64,000 nt of DNA, from assembly GCA_041751875.1 (NCBI GenBank), contig JBGSIC010000010.1, positions 124,001 through 188,000 of the forward strand, given 5' to 3'. The notes below the pieces were generated by a model. The model worked only from the letters and a program-made list of their open reading frames with translations, was not told where the DNA came from and ran no database searches. Of this stretch, positions 59,876 to 64,000 are shown in pieces. Origin of the DNA: JBGSIC01 sp041751875 (GTDB lineage Bacteria; Bdellovibrionota; FAC87; UBA2466; JACKAF01). The position numbers and the translations under genes were made by a program. The stretch's first letter is position 1, and each line of letters begins with the position of its first letter.

Positions 59876-62800
59876 ATGGGCGCGCGGGTTCGAGTTTTTA
59901 CCAGTTTATTTCTCTTTTTATTTCTTGTCGGTACCTTGCCGGCAGATGCCTCCAGCCGAAACAATCGTCGAAAAAAGAACGCGGCAAACGCGGAACGTCT
60001 CCGTCAGGAGCGCGCCCTAGCGGAACAGGGGGCTTTGGGCGATTCCGAATCGAACGAATCCAATCAGGAGATTGATTTCGGAGACGACGAAGATTTGGCC
60101 ACTTCCCACAGCGATACGACGGCAGGAAAGTTTGGAAGCGGCATTCTCCTTCCTGGCGATGATGGGTACAAAGCTCCGCCCGACTTGCGCAGTGCCTCAC
60201 GGAGAGACTTACAGCTTTTCGGGCAGCCCGTCCCCAAGGGAGTCCTTCTCGGTGAGTCGTCTCGGCCTTCGAGTTCGAGAAATGGTAATGGGTCCTCCAG
60301 TAAGAGCGATCGCAATGTCGCAACGAATGGGTCGGGTAACGGAAACCGAAACGGTCAGTCCAAACCGCAGACAAACGGTGGGGGAAATGGAACGGCGGCT
60401 GCCAAAGGAACCAACGGAGAGGCGCGCTCTGGACGCAGTAATGGCCAAGTGAAAGGCGCGGGAGATTTTGTTGCGGAAGCCACGGAAGAGGAAAGCACAG
60501 GCACCTCACTGCGCTCTCGTCTGACGAGCTTACTGCCGGCGCGTTCAAAAATTCCCGACGAGGAAGCGGCTTCAGCCGTAACAAGCGAGCACAGCGACGG
60601 GGGAACAGGTCCGACGGCCGCTGCCACACCAGTACCGCGATCGGTGCCCGTTTCTCACCCCAGTGCCAATGGGGCAGTAAATGGGAATGGAAGGTCACAG
60701 CATGCTGGGTCGGAACTCGTTGTTAGCGAAGTACCGGCGGCAGAAAGCCCACGACGGGTGAAGAACCTGGTTCCTGGAGAAGCTGTTGTATCTAAGTCTC
60801 CCTTGCCCGATCCTCGGCATCAAAAAAATGTCGTATCCAGTGGGCTGCCTCCGGCAATCGACGGTTTTTTAGTCCTTCTGCTCTATCTCGCCGATATCGA
60901 TGCACCCACTTACGACTCGGATGCCAGTAAACTGAGTTTGGCGAGCAAGGTCAGCCATTTCAAATCGGGCGTGTCTCTGCTCCTTAAAATTTATGGTGAT
61001 CGCGAAGCGTACCCCAATTATTGGGAGCCCATTCAGTCGTTGAATGAATACTTGGGTGCCACCGAACCCACTCGAGGGCATTCGGGAAGTGTTTCGGGCG
61101 ACATCCGCCGTCTTTGGTATTACGTAAATCAAATGGAAGAAGGGGGTGAGGATGCTCTTCCCCGTGCTTACAAACCTGAAATGCCCAATTCCGGTAAAGG
61201 GGACTTTGCGACCGAAGGGTTGAACTATCAGGCGCAGGGTTACCGGTACGAAGTAAGCGATCGCATGCGTAAGGTGATCACTTCGGCCGCTGTTTCCATG
61301 CCGACTGGCCGGTCGATGACGGTGATGGATTCTGTGCTGCGCGCCTTTGGAAGGTTCCTCGCTAAGGCTCCGGGCACCTGGGGCAACATGCTTCGCAAGG
61401 CCGCGGATTCGATCGAAACCACAGATATCGAGTTGCAAAAGATGTCGCAGACGAAGGGTCTGCAAGAGCAAGCCACTCTTCCGGACCATCTGAGATACGT
61501 CGCCACAAAAGCAGATGCGTTGAACCGTCTAACTGGCGTGGAAGATGCGTTTATTGAATTTCTGCGCGAAGTGCAGACGCAAGACTTTGCGTCGACCGCC
61601 GCTCTGATCGCGACCTTTGAAGAGAGCCTGGGCGAGATCGTGGGCTCGCTTCGTTCTCTGGGAACTTCCATTCTCGAATCCAACAGCGTGCGCTTTGTGA
61701 CCCCTTCCAGGGCCGAAGAGCGACATATTTTTGAGCTTATTCGTGTTCTTTTCGACGATTATCCAAAACTGCTACCGGCTCCCATCTTCAAGAACATCAT
61801 TTTGGATCTGTTTAGGGCGCCGAACCTAAACAGTGATCTGGATGTCCTGGTGATCATGCTTCGGCATTTCGGGCCAATCTTGAAAAATTTCCTTCAGACT
61901 TCTTCGCGTTTTGCGGCGATGGACGCGCTCGCGCGAACGTTTGAATCGCTTCAGACGGCGGCCAACAAGACAGTTCCCTATGAAGTCGTGGAAATGATCA
62001 TCCGCGCCGATCCGAATCAGTACGAGCTGACCGATATCAGTCATGAGCCGCTAGCCACGGGAAAGTTCTTCCAGGCGCACTTGGCGAAAATGAATGGGAA
62101 AGCAGTCGTGGTGCGTGTGATGCTGCCCGACGCGGAAGTCATTTTAGAGTGGGAACTTCAAATTTTGCTCCACTTGGCTGGACCTTTGAGCAAGATCTAT
62201 TTGCCGTCGGATATCACCGATCCCGAACTGGCTAAGTCGATCATGCGCAAGATCGTTCGCTCAAAGCACGCCAACCATATGGAAGAGCTCAATATCGCGG
62301 CGACAGTCATCCACCAGAACGCTGCCCGGAAAAGATTTGCGGGAATCTCGGAGGACATACAAACCGCACGTGGCGGAAACGTGAAATTGAACTTGGACGT
62401 GCCCTTTGCGTACCCGGCGCTTCCCGATTCGCGGGTGATGGTGTGCGACGCCGTGGAAGGCATCATGCCCCTTAACAAGGTGGCGAGCGAGTACCCCGAA
62501 GTGGCGCAAGCGACCGCCGATTTCCTTACCAAGGAGTTCTACGACAAATTGGTATTTGAGGCGCTGGAGCGTAAGGAACCGAAAGCGCCTGAATTGGAGC
62601 GGGCGGAAATCATACGCTTCTTACGCGAAATGAATCCCGCGGCGGGGGCGGCAGAATCAGTTTTGGCGGCTATTCCTTCGATTGCAAACGCAGCCGATCC
62701 AGATTCCGGAGTGGCCCACCGAGATTTGCATGGTGGGAATATTCTTTTCGTACCCGTGCTTTCCAACACGAATACGGAGTTTATCATCAACCCGATCGAC

Positions 62801-63325
62801 TGGGGGCTAACCAGCTGGGTAAAGCCATCAGAAATTGATCGCATTGCCATCACCGCGTATGGAGCGGAATTCAACAACGCGGCGATTATTACGGAGAACC
62901 TCTTTAAGCTGGCGAGCAAAGCCACCATTAGCAAAAAAGAACTTTATGCTCTAGTAAAAACCAAGAGCATGGAACTCGAAGCAAGCCGGACTTGGTGGAG
63001 CCCGGAAGAATGGGTAATCCATTTCTGGTCGCACGGCCAATTGGAGTTTCCGGCCTATGTGGTGGGCCTCGCGGATGCAAAAGGCGCGCTCTACGATTTG
63101 CGCAAACAGCTGACCGATGAAGAAGAAGCGGCGGCCGACAAGTTTGTATCCGAGTTGTTTAAGGGAAGTCGTCGCAAGGCGGTTATGCGTCATGCCTGGC
63201 GAAATCACCCTTGGGACGCTTTGCTTTCAGGGCAGGTGGTTACTCGGTACAGCAAGTACAAATTTCTGGAATGTGCTCGTCACATTGCCGGAAGTGCGAA
63301 ACCGGTAGATCCCTTGAATCGCTAG
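59876..63325 (+). CDS. Large predicted exported protein with ABC1/UbiB-like kinase domain
   Basis: A 1149-residue protein starting with a signal peptide (MGARVRVFTSLFLFLFLVGTLPADA) at an ATG after GGGGTGGGGGA; two earlier in-frame ATGs exist. Residues 30-300 are low complexity, rich in N, G, S and R. The middle (about 320-690) is helical and unrecognised. The C-terminal 420 residues resemble the ABC1/UbiB kinase fold: EPLATGKFFQAHLA from 724, AVVVRVMLPDAE with Arg747 where the ATP-binding Lys is expected, catalytic loop HRDLHGGN (948-955, D950) and DWG (D975) in place of DFG. A kinase fold behind a signal peptide is unusual. The next gene follows after eight bases. Confidence 0.7.
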   Translation: MGARVRVFTSLFLFLFLVGTLPADASSRNNRRKKNAANAERLRQERALAEQGALGDSESNESNQEIDFGDDEDLATSHSDTTAGKFGSGILLPGDDGYKAPPDLRSASRRDLQLFGQPVPKGVLLGESSRPSSSRNGNGSSSKSDRNVATNGSGNGNRNGQSKPQTNGGGNGTAAAKGTNGEARSGRSNGQVKGAGDFVAEATEEESTGTSLRSRLTSLLPARSKIPDEEAASAVTSEHSDGGTGPTAAATPVPRSVPVSHPSANGAVNGNGRSQHAGSELVVSEVPAAESPRRVKNLVPGEAVVSKSPLPDPRHQKNVVSSGLPPAIDGFLVLLLYLADIDAPTYDSDASKLSLASKVSHFKSGVSLLLKIYGDREAYPNYWEPIQSLNEYLGATEPTRGHSGSVSGDIRRLWYYVNQMEEGGEDALPRAYKPEMPNSGKGDFATEGLNYQAQGYRYEVSDRMRKVITSAAVSMPTGRSMTVMDSVLRAFGRFLAKAPGTWGNMLRKAADSIETTDIELQKMSQTKGLQEQATLPDHLRYVATKADALNRLTGVEDAFIEFLREVQTQDFASTAALIATFEESLGEIVGSLRSLGTSILESNSVRFVTPSRAEERHIFELIRVLFDDYPKLLPAPIFKNIILDLFRAPNLNSDLDVLVIMLRHFGPILKNFLQTSSRFAAMDALARTFESLQTAANKTVPYEVVEMIIRADPNQYELTDISHEPLATGKFFQAHLAKMNGKAVVVRVMLPDAEVILEWELQILLHLAGPLSKIYLPSDITDPELAKSIMRKIVRSKHANHMEELNIAATVIHQNAARKRFAGISEDIQTARGGNVKLNLDVPFAYPALPDSRVMVCDAVEGIMPLNKVASEYPEVAQATADFLTKEFYDKLVFEALERKEPKAPELERAEIIRFLREMNPAAGAAESVLAAIPSIANAADPDSGVAHRDLHGGNILFVPVLSNTNTEFIINPIDWGLTSWVKPSEIDRIAITAYGAEFNNAAIITENLFKLASKATISKKELYALVKTKSMELEASRTWWSPEEWVIHFWSHGQLEFPAYVVGLADAKGALYDLRKQLTDEEEAAADKFVSELFKGSRRKAVMRHAWRNHPWDALLSGQVVTRYSKYKFLECARHIAGSAKPVDPLNR

Positions 63326-63333
63326 GAGGGTTT

Positions 63334-64000
63334 TTGGTCGGCAGAGCTCTCACGAAACGCTTCGTTTTCTTATGGCTAGGTGTTTTCCTTTTAACGACAC
63401 CTTTTGCCGATGCTTTCTCACGCGAAGATACCGCTCTTCATACCCAGTGGGCTGAGACCCTCAATCGCATTCAGTCGACGGTAGAAGTTCTTCGAAAAAA
63501 ACTTCACAAAGCCGGAATCGAAATTGATCTCACTCAGTACGATGAAGTTTGGCGAAAAATTGGACCTCAGGCGACTCTCCTCAACCGCCCGTTGATAATG
63601 ACTGCTCTGGGCGGCCACAACACAGGAAAGTCGACGCTTATTAATACTATCGTAGGGTCGACCGGAGAGGACTCCGTGACCGTCGTAAGCTCGAAGGGGG
63701 GAGAAACGACACTTCCTGTGGCGTTGATTTCCAATCAACTTCCGACAAAGGATCTCTCGTCTCTTTTTGCGGGCTTCGAACTGGTGCAATGGAAAAGGGC
63801 GGAAGATGCGTCAGTTGTTCTGCAACAGGAGCAACCTCGGCTTTTGTGGAAAAAGCACGCACGCATTCCCCAGGAACTCGTGATCTTAGATACGCCGGAC
63901 GTGGACTCTTACCACCGAGAGAACGGAGAGCGGACTCGGCAAACGATCAAAGCCTCGGACGTCGTTTTGGTGGTGTTGAGTGAAGGCTATGCCAATGATC
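63334..64000 (+). CDS. Predicted exported dynamin-like GTPase, 3'-truncated by window edge
   Basis: An open frame of 222 codons runs off the right edge. It starts at TTG 63334 close behind AGGAGGG (63324-63330), eight bases after the stop of the kinase-like gene. The N-terminus looks like a cleavable signal peptide (ALTKRFVFLWLGVFLLTTPF, then ADAF). The P-loop is LGGHNTGKSTLINTIVG, and the G3 motif reads ILDTPDVDS, as in dynamin-like bacterial GTPases that have DTPDxDS rather than DTPG. A switch-like SSKGGETTLPVAL lies between. G4 lies outside the window. A GTPase sent across the membrane would have no obvious GTP source, so either the N-terminus is a membrane anchor or this is a secreted protein. 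Confidence 0.72.
   Translation, partial: MVGRALTKRFVFLWLGVFLLTTPFADAFSREDTALHTQWAETLNRIQSTVEVLRKKLHKAGIEIDLTQYDEVWRKIGPQATLLNRPLIMTALGGHNTGKSTLINTIVGSTGEDSVTVVSSKGGETTLPVALISNQLPTKDLSSLFAGFELVQWKRAEDASVVLQQEQPRLLWKKHARIPQELVILDTPDVDSYHRENGERTRQTIKASDVVLVVLSEGYAND

Noticed and set aside
59898..60698. Long leftward frame opposite the low-complexity part of the exported kinase-like gene
   Set aside because: No start signal and an amino-acid mix typical of a reverse shadow of Gly/Asn/Ser-rich coding sequence.

Overview
The window is 64 kb of an ordinary bacterial chromosome, gene-dense, with little sign of recent mobile DNA: no rRNA, tRNA, insertion sequence, phage or CRISPR array was seen. The gene mix (aerobic aa3-type oxidase, full lower TCA branch, flagellin, TolQ/ExbB-TolR/ExbD pair, many exported proteins and lipoproteins, a TPR regulator with a winged-helix tail, two TldD/PmbA proteins) fits an aerobic, motile, Gram-negative bacterium. 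My best guess is a relative of Bdellovibrio (Bdellovibrionota or an old-style deltaproteobacterium); this is inferred from gene content only.

Layout. 1-5.2 kb: the 3' part of uvrC, then a five-gene cytochrome c oxidase operon. 5.3-18.1 kb: phenylalanine hydroxylase, a TPR regulator coupled to an exported protein, an exported carboxypeptidase, a redoxin/cytochrome/copper-monooxygenase fusion coupled to an unknown exported protein, glyoxalase II, a glycosyltransferase and an exported serine protease. 18.4-21.9 kb: a hybrid histidine kinase, an L,D-transpeptidase and an exported low-complexity protein. 21.9-26.5 kb: a leftward operon icd-mdh-sucC-sucD-ndk. 26.6-31.9 kb: pterin dehydratase, an HtrA-like protease, a GAF protein, flagellin with a structured leader, a lone CoaB domain and a sigma-54 activator. 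31.9-36.4 kb: a leftward surface-glycan cluster (two SGNH paralogues, a pyruvyl-transferase-like protein, a GT9-like protein). 36.5-42.1 kb: a metallopeptidase-like protein, a lipoprotein, HPPD, and the conserved ffh-rpsP-KH-rimM-trmD block. 42.7-49.9 kb: tldD-tldE, a C45 acyltransferase with TPR tail, deoC and the TolQ/TolR pair. 50.1-59.4 kb: a lipoprotein, an Mpo1-like protein, an APC permease, eno, dnaK, an FmdB zinc ribbon and groESL. 59.9-64 kb: two adjacent predicted exported proteins, one carrying an ABC1/UbiB-like kinase fold and one a dynamin-like GTPase.

The genes make sense together as respiration plus amino-acid catabolism. Phenylalanine hydroxylase, its pterin-recycling dehydratase and 4-hydroxyphenylpyruvate dioxygenase are all here but in three separate places; their carbon would feed the TCA operon, whose electrons reach the oxidase. 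Ndk sits directly behind succinyl-CoA synthetase.

The most unusual material is (i) the exported kinase-like/GTPase pair at the right edge, (ii) a 47-base palindromic element found twice, in opposite orientation, each time running from the stop codon of one gene to the stop codon of a convergent gene and with a compensating base change, (iii) a pair of REP-like hairpin units upstream of ffh sharing a 25-base core with different but still paired stems, (iv) a 168-bp foldback palindrome at 7.1 kb, and (v) a flagellin leader in which the ribosome-binding site lies inside a hairpin. Coordinates of starts were adjusted where a ribosome-binding site or an overlap decided between candidates.
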